Notes under the pieces: model-generated
Database searches by the model: none
Told to the model about the DNA's origin: nothing
What the model saw: the letters and a program-made list of their open reading frames with translations, nothing else
Translations under genes and position numbers: made by a program
NCBI GenBank assembly: GCA_036345935.2
Contig: JADWOT020000006.1
Span: 1,400,221 to 1,464,220, forward strand
Length of the DNA: 64,000 nt
Reading direction: 5' to 3'
Source: Taenia hydatigena
Lineage: Eukaryota > Platyhelminthes > Cestoda > Cyclophyllidea > Taeniidae
In this document: positions 1-11,452 of the stretch, one piece after another
Position numbering within the stretch: the first letter of the stretch is position 1
How the letters are laid out: every line of letters starts with the position of its first letter

Positions 1-1025
1 CGGCAATAGCACAACTCATGAATAAACTCCCAAGACAGGCAACTTCAAGGTCTAATGTAAACGAGTAGTTTCATACACATAGGCGCGCACAGCGCACCAA
101 GTCTCAATAAAACATTGAATGCACTAAAAAAGGAAACTTTGGCAACATGCATGGAGGAGGCGTTACGGTGAGAGACTAACCTATCCGGAATACCATACGT
201 GCCAACATGAAGCAATAAGAACAACAGACACCACAAATGGCCCAAAACAAAACTTCAGTTTCGGCCTTAGAATAGACAAAGTGGTGTTAGTGATGAACAA
301 AACACCACCAGGAGATCAAGAGTGGGTACATACTCCTCCGCTAACTGACAAACCTCTTGCAATGCAAATAATTTTAGTTACGTTGCGCACTAGAGATAGA
401 GGTTCTCTCCTTATATAAGCCGTGAAAACCATCATACCAGATGTTGTAAGAAATCAGTCATAATCACGTACACATTAAAGACCCACCTCACCTACAGAAA
501 AACCACCGAAATGCACTACGCCTCACTTGGAAACCAAACTTAAATAGAATGCTATAGGGCGAGTGATATAAACAAAGAGAGCAATTAAGTTTTATTTGTT
601 TCCACAGCAATTAAATGTTGTCAAAAACCTAATATTTCTAAAAAAACTTAAACTATTTTTAACACTAGAAAGTACTAATCTTAGGGCAGACCTTACTTTA
701 TAAACTTAAACTTCATTTTAGATAAGTTAAGAGACCAAATATCCTATTATTTGGTAGTCTATGTCAATTAGTATCTACAATCTGTTACAGAAAATTTGTT
801 TTTTGACTTTTAATGGCCACCAATTTTTGTTAAGAGGCAAATCGGCACTTAAAAGCTCCTAAATATCATGTTTAAGGCGGAATATCCCCATTCATTGGAC
901 TCGATTTATCAAATTATGCCCCTTTATGGGTCAGCAGACTTATTTTTAGACAACTAAATAAGTCTGTTAGTGTATAGCGAAAGTAACGCATCAATAGAAC
1001 CCTCAAACCCATCGAAGGCAGCAGT
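1..1025. other. AT-rich intergenic DNA, no gene seen
   Basis: Short open frames here have no recognisable domain and no coherent splice structure. I see no RNA gene or terminal-repeat signature. It is treated as spacer to the left of the first LTR fragment. Confidence 0.6.
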
Positions 1026-1247
1026 TGTAACACTTATATTCTTTAAATGTGCTTTGTAGGCAAGAGGCGGAAGAACAATTTAAACCTGGTGGCAGAGCAA
1101 CGTAGTGACTCCCAGGAGAGTAACTCATTCCCGTCCTAAACTCTCTCACTAGGCCTCGCTGTACTCTCTCCCATAATAAATATGTCGAAGCGTATTCAGA
1201 CTTCTAATAACAAGGGTGATCAGAAGGAAGAGGTAAAACCCTCCACA
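1026..1247 (+). mobile_element. Solo LTR, second family (LTR-B), copy 1
   Basis: This 222-bp block starts TGTAAC and ends CCACA, so it has the TG...CA ends of an LTR. It aligns along its whole length with 2911-3136 and 26967-27193; all three share a stretch like TTTAAATGTGCTTTGT near the left end and GGAAGA-rich sequence near the right end. The 5 bases before it (GCAGT) and after it (GTAGT) differ at one position, which fits a decayed target duplication. No internal region or second LTR adjoins it, so a solo LTR is the simplest reading. A short non-LTR repeat with chance TG/CA ends is the alternative. Confidence 0.55.
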
Positions 1248-2082
1248 GTAGTTTCCTTTAAACTGGTATACTATTCTCTTCCTTCAAACCCTTCCATTCC
1301 ACTCGCTTGCTCTATCCATGGTCACGAAATGCTTCGTCCTCAAACAACCATTTAAGGTCGTATGTTGTTATGTCTTCTTCATTTCACCACTCAGTATCCT
1401 CCAAACGCTACTCAATATACATACTAAACCAATCTCATCTTCTTTTCAACGGCCCAATGAAAAGACGTCTTACTAGCCTTTTCCGCAGTGCTGCTGATTG
1501 TTTGATCCGCGCCAATTACATCGTGTAAAATCCTTAACACGCATTCCTTTGCTACGATGCAAAGATTCCTAGGTGCATTGCAGTAATTGAAGTGCGTTAC
1601 GCTAGTTTTACCAACATGCATACTTAATGCATATCTCGTTTGATTGCTGGTCTTAGTTACGGCTACTGAAGTAGCCATCCCGGCAGCCTTTGCCATATTC
1701 GCCTTCAAGAGAGTACCGATATGCCGCTGAAAAGTTTTGAGTTTTAAAAATTAAAAGAAATTTACAAAAAAATTTTAAGAATTAGGCAACCAATGTGTTG
1801 CTTGCTTAACTTCGTTAATGTGTTTTGCAATTTTCCAAAAAACGACTTTTTGCAATATTTAATAATTACTTCAGTATCTGACATCGGCGTCACTGGTTCT
1901 TTAGCCGTCCAAGCCCAATGACGTGACGCGATAAATTTAGAAGTCTAGCATTGACATTTTAATGCCATTTTATTGAACCTATTTCTCGCCTACTGATAAA
2001 GCTGTTAAGGAACTATCGTTTCTCACCTCAGTACCATCGTCATTTGATCAGTGAAAAGGAGTTTGCGAAACACCGTTGTAGT
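1248..2082. other. Intergenic spacer, nothing recognised
   Basis: Open frames of 73 and 94 codons on opposite strands overlap each other and show no family similarity. I see no gene or RNA here. Confidence 0.5.
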
Positions 2083-2268
2083 TGTAGTACTTTGTTTGTT
2101 TGAACTACCGGTTTCGGTCAGGGTCGCAGAGATGGTCGTATTGCCCTAGCTACGTAGGCTGGCCTCCGAGCCATGCCAGCAGCTTATTTCCCTCTGTCCG
2201 TTGAACATATATTTTCTACTCTAGCATTCTGTCTTCGTTTGCCCTTGAGGGAGCCTTAGGACGCTGCA
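2083..2268 (+). mobile_element. Solo LTR of the miniature element family (LTR-A)
   Basis: This 186-bp block begins TGTAGTACTTTG and ends near GACGCTGCA. It aligns end to end with the LTRs of the complete element at 27727-28625, including the central block GCTGGCCTCC..CCATGCCAGCAG and CCCTCTGTCCGTTGAA. It carries subfamily changes (GAACTACCGG, TCGGTCAGGG) shared with the copy at 53426-53612, so these two belong to an older or separate subfamily. No primer site or polypurine tract follows, hence a solo LTR. No clean target duplication remains. Confidence 0.8.
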
Positions 2269-2796
2269 ACTGCAATTTAGAAATGGCCGAGTCTTACTGC
2301 CTTTCCCGAGGTTAAAGTCGTATGCCTATAAAAACGTGTTCAAACATGCTCATTTAACACAATATGCAGAAGACTCGGTAGGTAGCTTAAAACGATTAAT
2401 AGAGGTGTTTGATAGCATTCTCTTTCCTCCTCGTCCCTTCTTCCGCCCTTACAACCAGAAGGCTTAATAATCTTAGACATCTTTATTATACGTCAAGGGA
2501 AGATATGGAGTAATGTCGTGGGAGAGCTCAAAATGGAGATACGTCAGCCTCCAAAGAGCCAGTACACGGCTCTACAACCTTGTTTAAATTGTTTTCTGTC
2601 TCTGGCCTACAAAGCACATTTAAAGAACATAGAAACTACAGAAGAGTACTTAAAAACACCCAAAGTAGGTGGACTAAGGGAGACGCTACGCTTAAATCTG
2701 CACTGATTCCTGGCGAGTCTAATTATATGCGCTGTTTTGTTTGTTTAAAACTTGATTTCCACCACGGTCATTAGTTAGTCATATTATCTTCGACGC
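2269..2796. other. Intergenic spacer, nothing recognised
   Basis: The open frames on the + strand around 2518-2774 overlap in different phases and resemble no family I know. I see no splice sites that would extend them. Confidence 0.5.
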
Positions 2797-2900
2797 GTGG
2801 ACTGATCTCTGAGTCATACCAGTTGTAATGGTCACTCGGGTGTCAATATTGCTTTAGTTAGGTGGGCTTGCCCTCGGTCCATGCCAGTAGTCTTGTATAT
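2797..2900 (+). mobile_element. Degenerate LTR-A fragment
   Basis: The stretch around GGTGGGCTTGCCCTCGGTCC followed by ATGCCAGTAG resembles the centre of LTR-A (GCTGGCCTCC, CCATGCCAGCAG). Upstream bases resemble the CAGGGTGACAGAGGTGGCC part only loosely. The ends cannot be placed. It directly precedes an LTR-B copy, suggesting insertions layered at one site. Confidence 0.35.
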
Positions 2901-2910
2901 CACCTAATGA

Positions 2911-3136
2911 TGTAACACCTCTATTCTTCAAATGTGCTTCGTAGGTCAGAGGCAGAAAAACAATATGAACCTGGAGGCGGAGCGACGTGGTGACTCCCAG
3001 GAGTGTGAAACATCCCCGTCCTAAACTCTCTTACTAGGCCTCGCTGTACTCTCTCCCTCCCGTAATAGGTATATCAAAGCGTGTCCAGACTTCTAATAAC
3101 AAGGGCAATCAGAAGGAAGAAAGGGAACCCTCTACA
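2911..3136 (+). mobile_element. Solo LTR, second family (LTR-B), copy 2
   Basis: This 226-bp block starts TGTAACACC and ends CCCTCTACA. It aligns with 1026-1247 over its whole length, sharing CTCCCAGGAG, AGGCCTCGCTGTACTCTCTC and CTTCTAATAACAAGGG. Flanking pentamers (AATGA and TATGC) do not match, so a target duplication is not seen. The TG...CA ends and the lack of an adjoining internal region support a solo LTR. Confidence 0.6.
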
Positions 3137-3860
3137 TATGCACATTATAGCCCTATTCCCATAAAACTCTCCTCATCGGCGATAACTCATGAAACAAGCG
3201 AGCTGATTACTTTACAACATCTTTAGCGTTCCAGTTAAATAGGAAATAATAGGTCTCAAATGGAATCTGAAAAATGTTTTTATTGACTTTAAGGAACATG
3301 ACATTACCATCAATCTCAAGGCCTTTTATAATAATATCCATTTTAGGCATATTTACTAAACTTGTGCACTAAAATTGAAGGTCTTTTACTGTTTACTTAA
3401 TTTTGGTTTAGCCGAGATGCTGCTAAAGGTCTTAGCATTACTGGCTTTCGTGCTATAACAGCATCATTAGGATAATCGTCAAGAAAATGGTGGCATTTCG
3501 CAACTCCACAGCATACAACAGAAAGAGTGATACATGGTCAGAACATATATGCGTATGTAGGCATTGGCATGGCCCAAAGGCCCACTTACCCGTCAAAGGC
3601 AGTAGGCTACCTAACTGAAGTGGCTGACATCCGTAGCTAAACGAACCAAGCATTGCATAACAGTAATGGTTTTTACTTAACCTTGCGCCCCATTTCGTCC
3701 CAAGTGAAATCTAGAAACTTCATGGTGCAAGTTTAGGTGCAGAAAAAAGCATGAACACTTTTTTGTTGATAAATGTCTTTTGAATCAATACCTACTAATT
3801 CTGTTTATATATTTATTGTTATGCCGTGTATGAAATTGGCGGTGGATACAAAACTGAATC
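3137..3860. other. Intergenic spacer upstream of kinesin-5
   Basis: The stretch holds the presumed promoter and 5' leader of kinesin-5, but I see no convincing core promoter motif. A short piece at about 3530-3585 (GGCATGGCCCAAAGGCCCA) resembles a decayed minus-strand LTR-A fragment. No gene is visible. Confidence 0.5.
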
Positions 3861-6800
3861 ATGTCTAAAAAGGGTGGACATCGTCAGAATATTAGGGTTG
3901 CTGTTCGTTGTCGGTGGGTTGGACGTCATGTTTTCGCAGGTTTTAGACCTCTCAATTCCCGGGAGCGTAACATTGGTGATTTTAATATTGTCGAATCATG
4001 CAAGGATCAGAAAATCACGTTGAAGGATAAGTCAACTTCTTCTCGTTCATACGCGTTTGATCGTGTGTTTGGGCCACAATCTAGACAAAAGGATATCTAT
4101 GTTGACATGGTCGCTCCTACTGTTGTTGAAGTTCTCGAGGGATATAACTGCACAATATTTGCGTAATTATTTGTTTTCGATGAATAGTCCTTTAGTTATG
4201 GCCAAACTGGTACAGGGAAGACGTATACAATGACTGGCGAAAGGTCTGATCCTTTGCGCTACACTTGGGAAACTGATCCTACTGCTGGGATTGTTCCAAG
4301 GGCTTTGAACCAAATATTCTCCACCCTTGATTCGATGGTAAACGAAGTACTGTGCTGGAAGTTACTTCTAGGGCTGCGACTTCTCCGTACGTGTCTCCTT
4401 TTTGGAACTTTATAACGAAGAGCTGTTTGATCTTCTCTCATCGAGTGAGGATTGTGTGCGGCTGGCTGTATACGACGATGCGAATAAAAAGGGTTCAGTT
4501 TTCGTCAAGGGTCTTCGTGAAGTAGCTGTTCATAACAAAGAGGAAGTATATGCTATATTAGAACGGGGCCTGCTACGGCGACAAACGGCAAGTACTCAGC
4601 TTAATGCACAATCAAGCAGATCACATACGGTCTTCACCGTAACTGTTCACATTAAGGAAGTGTGTCCTGATGACGATGAGGTCTTTTTGAAAATTGGAAA
4701 GCTTAATCTTGTCGATCTTGCTGGCAGCGAAAACATTGGTAGGTCTGGAGCACTTGACAAACGAGCCAGGGAGGCTGGGTCGATTAACCAAAGTCTTCTT
4801 ACTCTGGGACGTGTCATCACCTGCCTTGTCGATCACAGTCCTCACATACCTTATCGGGAGAGCAAACTGACTCGACTTCTCCAAGTAAATTTTTCTTAAT
4901 CATTTTGACTAATTAATCAAGGATTCGCTGGGTGGAAAGACGAAAACTTCCATCATTGCAACAATAGGTCCAGGCAGTTCTTCACTGGAAGAAACCATTT
5001 CAACTCTTGACTATGCTCATCGAGCGAAAAACATTCAAAATAGGCCAGAAATTAATCAAAAGCTAAATAAGTATCAGCTGATTAAGGGGTACAATGAAGA
5101 ATTGGAACGTCTCCGTAGGGATCTTGAGGCTGCCCGTTCGAAAAGTGGTATTTTTATCGATGCTGATAATTACCAAGCTATGACTCTTCAACTGAGGCAG
5201 CAGCGTGCGCGTATTGAGTAAGTTCATATGAGAATTTGTACGTTGTTTATTGCAATACTTGTATGGATATAATCGAACTAACGTGGATGCACACGCATCC
5301 TTGCTTTAACTTCATCTTATTTGTTCCCTATTGAACCATCAATGCGTCTACCTGTTCATTTTAGCCATGTTCATATTCTTTATCAAAATCACTAACTGGA
5401 TAATGTGACTGTTCTCATACTAGATACGCTTGAATTTTAATGGTTCTTTCACAGTATTTTCTCAAATTCTTTTTAGCGATTTGGAAAGTAGGAAGGAAAC
5501 GCTTGAAGCTGATTTGGAGTCTGCAGTTAAGAATTTTGAACTATCACAACAGGAATTGATTGAAATTAGGGTGATCAAGGAAAGTGTGGAAGCTGAGTTA
5601 TGCAGAGCAGCTGAAGAACTGGTGTGTGATAGTGCAGTGCTGTATAATGCAATGTGTCGCTTTCGGACTTTAACGTGGGCATGTTGGTTTGCAGAAGTCT
5701 GCTACTTACCGCTTGGAAAAGACCGAGCGCCGCTTGCAGGAGGAGACCTACCTACGCTCCGAACATCAATACACTGAAGAAAAGCTCTTCGGACAAGCCA
5801 AAGATTTGCTTTCGGCTGCTGCCGTCTATGAAGCTGATTTGGATGGCCTTCAAAAAAAGATTGATCGGTTCACGTCTCTCGATTCGCAGAATCGCTCGAC
5901 GATTGGAACTTTACCAGATATTTGGCTCACTGAAAACCTCAAACAGCCACTTGATTTGGTCGCTTCACTCAAGACAAACATTTCGTCTGAACTCGGGAGG
6001 CTTGCCGCCGAATTGGGTAAGAAATCACCATCTTCCCTTCAACTGCAGTCGACTTCCGTAGACAAATGAAGGTGTCAAATGAAGGTATTTTGAGGGAGAT
6101 GAGTCAGCTCTCCTCTACACTGGCTACTATTGTCTCGGCAAATTTAAAACAGTCGGCTGAAAATGTGGAGGATCTGGTCAATGATCAGGTTCGCGCAATC
6201 TCCGATTTTCGCGAAACTGTTATGGCTCGAGCCCTTGACACAGTCGAAAAAATGGATGCGGAATTGCGGGCCAAGCTCAATGCCATTCATCAGCAACTTC
6301 AGGCAGAAGTAAGTTACCATTTCTTGGCGTCTGGGAAAAATGCATTGCATTTGTGTCAGATAACGCTAATTATCGGTGTATGAGACGTTTATATGCAAGA
6401 ATGTCTGTTCCCGTTCTAAAGGCAATACACAACGCCACAAGCTTTTATGCTGTGGTGGTAGGGTTTTCTCTGGAGATTTGATAGGCTCCCCAAGCCTTCA
6501 CTTGTCGGATCAACTAGGAATTGTCTATGCTTTCCATACCAGCATTGAGGTCGGATCTTGGAAGATTCAAGAGGTAGACGCAGCATTGTAAGGTTGTATG
6601 CATCCATATCTTTTCATCCTGTTTAAATTTAGCGACGTTAACGCAATCTAATGGGTAGTTCTTCTGTGTAACTGATATCACTTTTCAGGCTCAGGTCCGA
6701 ACTGAGGTGTTTGAGGATCTCACCGAGAGAGCCGTTGCCCTTTCCAACTTAGCAATGGCGTGGGAACGTTTACGTGACATTGAACTGGAAGAGAATCGCA

Positions 6801-8525
6801 AAATGTGTGCCGAATTGAAGGAAAGACGCAAAGTTGAGGAATCTGAGACTTGTGCTCTTGTCGAGATCCTCCAAGTGAGTAGCGGTTTCTGTGTTATTTT
6901 TGAGCTCGAATCCGTTGTTTCAAATTTATTAATATGGAGCCCTTATTCTAATGTTTCTGAATTAAATAATGTGAAATCCGTTTTGTTCTAATATTCAGAA
7001 AGCCCTGTCTCGTGCCTCCGTTCTCGTAGAAGCTCGTGTGGAATCCGATGCGAAGGTGCATGGATACGTTTTCTGTGATTTTCATTTTATTCGAATGAAA
7101 AGTCTTATAAATGTTGGCTTTTATTAGTTATCACTACTAAAATAGAAAAGATAGCTATTCACGCTCGTCTTCTTCGCACAGATTAAATTCTATTTTTTCC
7201 TTGGGCCAGATTGATGAGTGCTTGGCGGCGAAGTGTGATCGTATAAAGCGGGTAGCCGACATTGAACAGGAGCAGCTGACTCAAGCTTCCTCAGATTTGA
7301 TTGCCTCCATCACGTCGGCCAGAAAGGCTCAGGCTGCCGCCGTCGCTGAAATCACTCCCAATCTGGATAGTTGTGCAGTGCATCTCTCTTCTCTGAGCAG
7401 CAGCATTCAAGATGCCGGAGCCGCACTGGATACTCTGGTCGAGGATACCTCACAGGCTGCCAACGAATGCATGTCGTCGGCTGGTGGGATTGGCAAGGAA
7501 CTCATTGATCGATCCGTCCAGTGGCAGTCTCTCGGCGTCGAAATAAAACCTCCTTATGATGCGATATCCACACATTTCTTCACTCACATAGTGGATGAAT
7601 CCAAAACTCGCCTGAACCAGAATAAAATTGCTTTGAGGGAGTCTTTAGCCAAGGTGGATGATGCTGCTTCTGCTGTCAGTGTCTGCATTCCAGAATTCGA
7701 CAACATATCCACCGCTTTAGTTCCTCGTCTACCTGTACTGTTGTCGGATCACTTGTCCAAGACCGTTCATAGCTATAAACCCACCGGAATGACTCCACTA
7801 CGAAAGGATGTACCCTATCCCAAAGATTTGGCCCGCACTGCACAACACAGCCTGCTGTTAGCGGAGTTCAGAAGGGCTCATGGCTTTCCCGCACAAGAGA
7901 GCCCACTAATGGATGTGACAAACATGGCTGAGCGCAGTAGTTCCTCGTGTTTCCTACTAAACCCTTCGTCCTCTTCTCCTACAATTGATTGTGAAGCTGA
8001 AAATGCATATGCTCGAAAATCAGGCAGCCGGGGAAGCAGTGGACTGGTGAGCATGTTAGCGTAATTTTCATTTTAATTTGAATGCAATTCAATCGTTAAC
8101 TCCTTCTTTTTTAGGGTACGCTTTCTCCCAAGTCGGGCCATTTTCAGGTAATTGACCCCTAGATAGTTTTGAGGCGCCTTTATCTCATTACAACAACTCA
8201 ATCCTATTTTGTAGAGTCGGACCCTCGTAAGGTATACAGTTAATGCAGTTTCAGATGTTCTATCAGTCTGTTCAAAACTGGTTTTGGTTTTCATGTCCAG
8301 TCTTGGTGCAATGAGGCAGTTAGTATTCTGTAGTACTTTACAGGGTTGGGATTCATGTTGTGATGTTGCACAACTTTTATTTGAGGGTTTTAGGTTTTAA
8401 GTGGATTTGAGTGGTTAAAAGGCATCCAAATTGGGCTCCTTTTGCAGGCCTCGGAAGGTGACTTGCCCACCAGCGTCTCGGACGTTGCGACAGAGAAGTG
8501 CCACTCGGTCAACTCCGAACCTTAA
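3861..8525 (+). CDS. KIF11: Kinesin-5 (Eg5/KIF11/BimC) mitotic motor, complete, 13 exons
   Basis: This is a plus-end-directed kinesin of the spindle midzone that forms bipolar tetramers and slides antiparallel microtubules. Exons: 3861-3913, 3947-4162, 4196-4337, 4372-4884, 4922-5217, 5477-5621, 5695-6016, 6049-6308, 6689-6874, 6999-7055, 7210-8046, 8115-8147, 8448-8525. They give 3138 nt and 1045 residues, close to the human length of 1056. The motor head has P-loop GQTGTGKT at residues 92-99, switch I NAQSSRSH at 215-222 and switch II DLAGSE at 252-257. A long loop 5 holds [12 protein letters not shown] coiled-coil stalk follows. The C-terminal BimC box (TGMTPLRK, then YPKDL) carries the conserved Thr-Pro at residue 925, the family's CDK1 site. 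Four of the first five introns are only 33-37 nt. The start ATG leads directly into the first motor strand [12 protein letters not shown]. Confidence 0.96.
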
Positions 8526-11202
8526 GCGTCATCAGTCAAGGGAGGCCTAATTTAGCATGTTTTTGTATTTAATGCTCCTTCATCTCATATGTGTGTCTTA
8601 AAAGTCTGTTGACTACACAATTTTCGTCGGCAATCATTCCTTTTTCAATGGCAATATGGTTTAGATTTGATTATTGTACTTCTCGCTACTGATGTGTGTA
8701 AGTAGCGGTTCGAGTGGTAGTTTTTGACACGCAAAATACCGAATGCCAATTTGACGTTAGCGGTAGTTGGACTGCAGTCAATCATAAAATCCTTCCTCCA
8801 TTTGTGCATTCCACTTCCATGGGTGGTGCGTTGTGGTGGCGATAATAATTCTAGGTTTGTTTTAGGTGAAGGCGAGTGTTGTGTCCTGCGTAGGTTTGAT
8901 GCTTCCTGTGTTCAGTAATCAGAGGATTAATGCGGCGATGACGGTGTGGACTGGCTTCCATTGTTTTTTTGGCGTTGCATTGGCATGGTGCGCTAACCTT
9001 CATCACGCCTGCTTGATAGAACTGGCGATGGGCAGGAAATGGGTAGCAAAACTCGTGGGAAGTCACGCGTGATGGTGTTGGTTTGTCAGGAATGGAGTGC
9101 TGAAGCTGGTGAATGTTGGTCGCGTGCGGTATCACGGTATTTCGAGGGAGTTTTGATCAAAGTAGTCAAGGGTATGGAAGTTGGCATGTGATTACTACCT
9201 GCGGATTTGGGCAACATCAGAAGGATCGTCTCCTTGCTTCCACAACATTAGGAGTGAAGCATTGGTGTTTGACAATCTCTAAGCAAGCCCTCGATTACCA
9301 TTAGCCCTATGTCGTAAGAGGTTTTCGCTTCCATCCTTGTGTTAATAGGATAAGCGAGTTTCTAACGTGATGGGATTCAAACGCATCTCGGTACTGTTTG
9401 ATCGCAAAGCTTTGGCGAAATGCCGGTGTAAGTGGGAATTATCTCGTGGTGGTTGATGCACAACCGCTGGAAGGTGTGAGCGAGCCGTGCTTTCACGCTC
9501 CACCTATTGACGTGTCTAAAAGCTTGCCATGTCGTCTGCACTGTGAATGCGTGTCAATGCTCTTTACAGCGTAAAACTGATGCCATGCTCGTACACAAAC
9601 GTGCAGCGGTGGGAATTGAGCGTGATGCCCTCAGCGGAAGTGAGTACTTTCAGGTCCATTCGGCCTAGGCGGTATTGATTGTGGCGGAGGTGAAGTGGTA
9701 GAATTTTGTGAAATGAAGATGAGAGATTCCATTTCTTAATTTCTAAGTTTAAATCATGGAGTGGACGCACATCACGACTAAATGGATTTGCTGATGTACT
9801 CATTTGGCGTCGTTTATGCATAGACACGTCTGAATGATTGGCATGTAATGTGTCTCCATTCTGGATAATAATAACTAAAAATCTCCTCAATGCAACATAT
9901 TCCTATACTTAAGAGGAATTTCCTTTACATCTGAAACGACATTTGACGCTCGTTTTGTACGTCCAGGCGACGAATCACATACCAAGAAATTCGTTCATTA
10001 AATGAACCCCATTAATTCCCATTTTTGTAGTAAAATGTGTCGAGCAGACAGCGTATGTTATGCATTACCTTGATCCTGCATCCATTTCAGAAACAAGCAC
10101 TAGCGTTTTCGTCCACGCGTGTGTTGTCAAGAAAATAAAAGCAACTAAATTATTCCAGGCATAGCGGTGCCTCTGTACCTAACAATAGTGGCAATTGCAA
10201 GAATCACTGCTGTGAAGCTTGCAGCACACCCCAGAGCTTCATAATCGCATATGCTTAGCCTTTAAGACAGATCTGTAAATAAAACTGCATGAAGAATGGA
10301 GGATTGGTTACAATGGAAACTTCTATCTGAACAAAACAAAAATTGTGAATAGTAATTCGTTCCCTCTTTCTTTTACCAGTGTTTAAAGCCAAATCGATCT
10401 CCTTGTTAAGTAATAAGTGCAGCGGGTAGCAGTGAAATCTATGAACAGAGGCACACCACAATTGCAATGGCTAGAAGGAACCTGATTAAAAAACTTGTGG
10501 AAATTTGAGAAACTAAGCTACTTGTGACACTGCGCGCGGAACCCAAGCAAGTGCTATAGCATAGAGGCACGTACCTGAACAGCGGACGCCAAGCCGAAGC
10601 CCTTACCCCAGACACCAAAGTAGATCCGCGTTCCCACGCTAATGAGTCCCCAGCGAAAACCTATCGGGACCTCACCAAAAGCGCTTCCCAGAGTCTCAAA
10701 TACAAAAACTCATCCCAGGACACATCCTACGCCGCTGCCCGAGGGAACGTGAGACTGGTAACCACAAGCATCACTAACTGGAAAACCCAACTGCACCCCA
10801 CCGTCACTCGGCGCAAACACCTGCACGGCTTGAGGGCCAACAGTAGGTAGAAAGCCCAACCAGCAAAATACAAGCAAGCGGAGGTATAACCATCTGACAT
10901 CCCAAATAAGTACAAACGACACAATAGAAGGCCAAAAGCTCGTGCTTTTTTCCTTTATTCAAGCATTCAAGGTCAGCTTCTTCTTCCACAACTGAAAGCA
11001 AGCACCTGATAAATCAACACTGACCGACTGTCTAAAAGGTTGAAACTGGTCTGCGAGCCGAATAATACACGCACTGCCGCATACAAACTCAAAGCCAAAC
11101 TTGCGAGCAGTGCATCATGACCAAGGTAACAATCAAACACTGATCATTGCAAATGAAATAGATCAGTGTCTACAAACTTGAAAGGCTGGAAATGCTACGC
11201 AT
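8526..11202. other. Intergenic spacer between convergent genes
   Basis: This is the 3' side of both kinesin-5 and DDX6, which converge. Short open frames on both strands (for example near 8851-9135, 9564-9890 and 10710-11001) overlap each other and show no domain I recognise. I see no terminal repeats. It may contain old, unrecognised transposon remains, but nothing can be supported. Confidence 0.5.
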
Positions 11203-11262
11203 CACTGGTATCGCACCGGGAGTCGAACCGGAAACGATACAAGTCCGATAGTCTGAGCACCA
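11203..11262 (-). repeat. tRNA-like B-box motif, possible tRNA-derived SINE or tRNA relic
   Basis: Read on the minus strand, GGTTCGACTCC matches the polymerase III B-box consensus (GGTTCGANTCC) and is followed, after CGGTGCGATA, by CCA. It thus looks like the T-arm and acceptor end of a tRNA. The upstream part (TGGTGCTCAGAC) is only loosely A-box-like, and I cannot fold a proper anticodon arm or a 7-bp acceptor stem. It is therefore not called as a tRNA gene. A SINE head or a decayed tRNA pseudogene are both possible. Confidence 0.35.
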
Positions 11263-11452
11263 TACAAATTATGGGCAAAAGCACCCATCTGTACAAATCA
11301 GGGCAGTATATACAGTGGAAAGGGGGATTGTAACAAAAAATAAACGTCTTACGGAGCAATGTACAAGGTATCACGGGAAGGAATGACATCGGGAAGCTAT
11401 CTGAAGTTTGATTATACATTAACCGAATAAAAACCAAAACAGAATAAGCAGG

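Noticed and set aside
3826..4023. Frame on the + strand starting upstream of kinesin-5 (MYEIGGG..)
   Set aside because: It overlaps the first kinesin-5 exon in another phase, and the kinesin frame explains the sequence fully.
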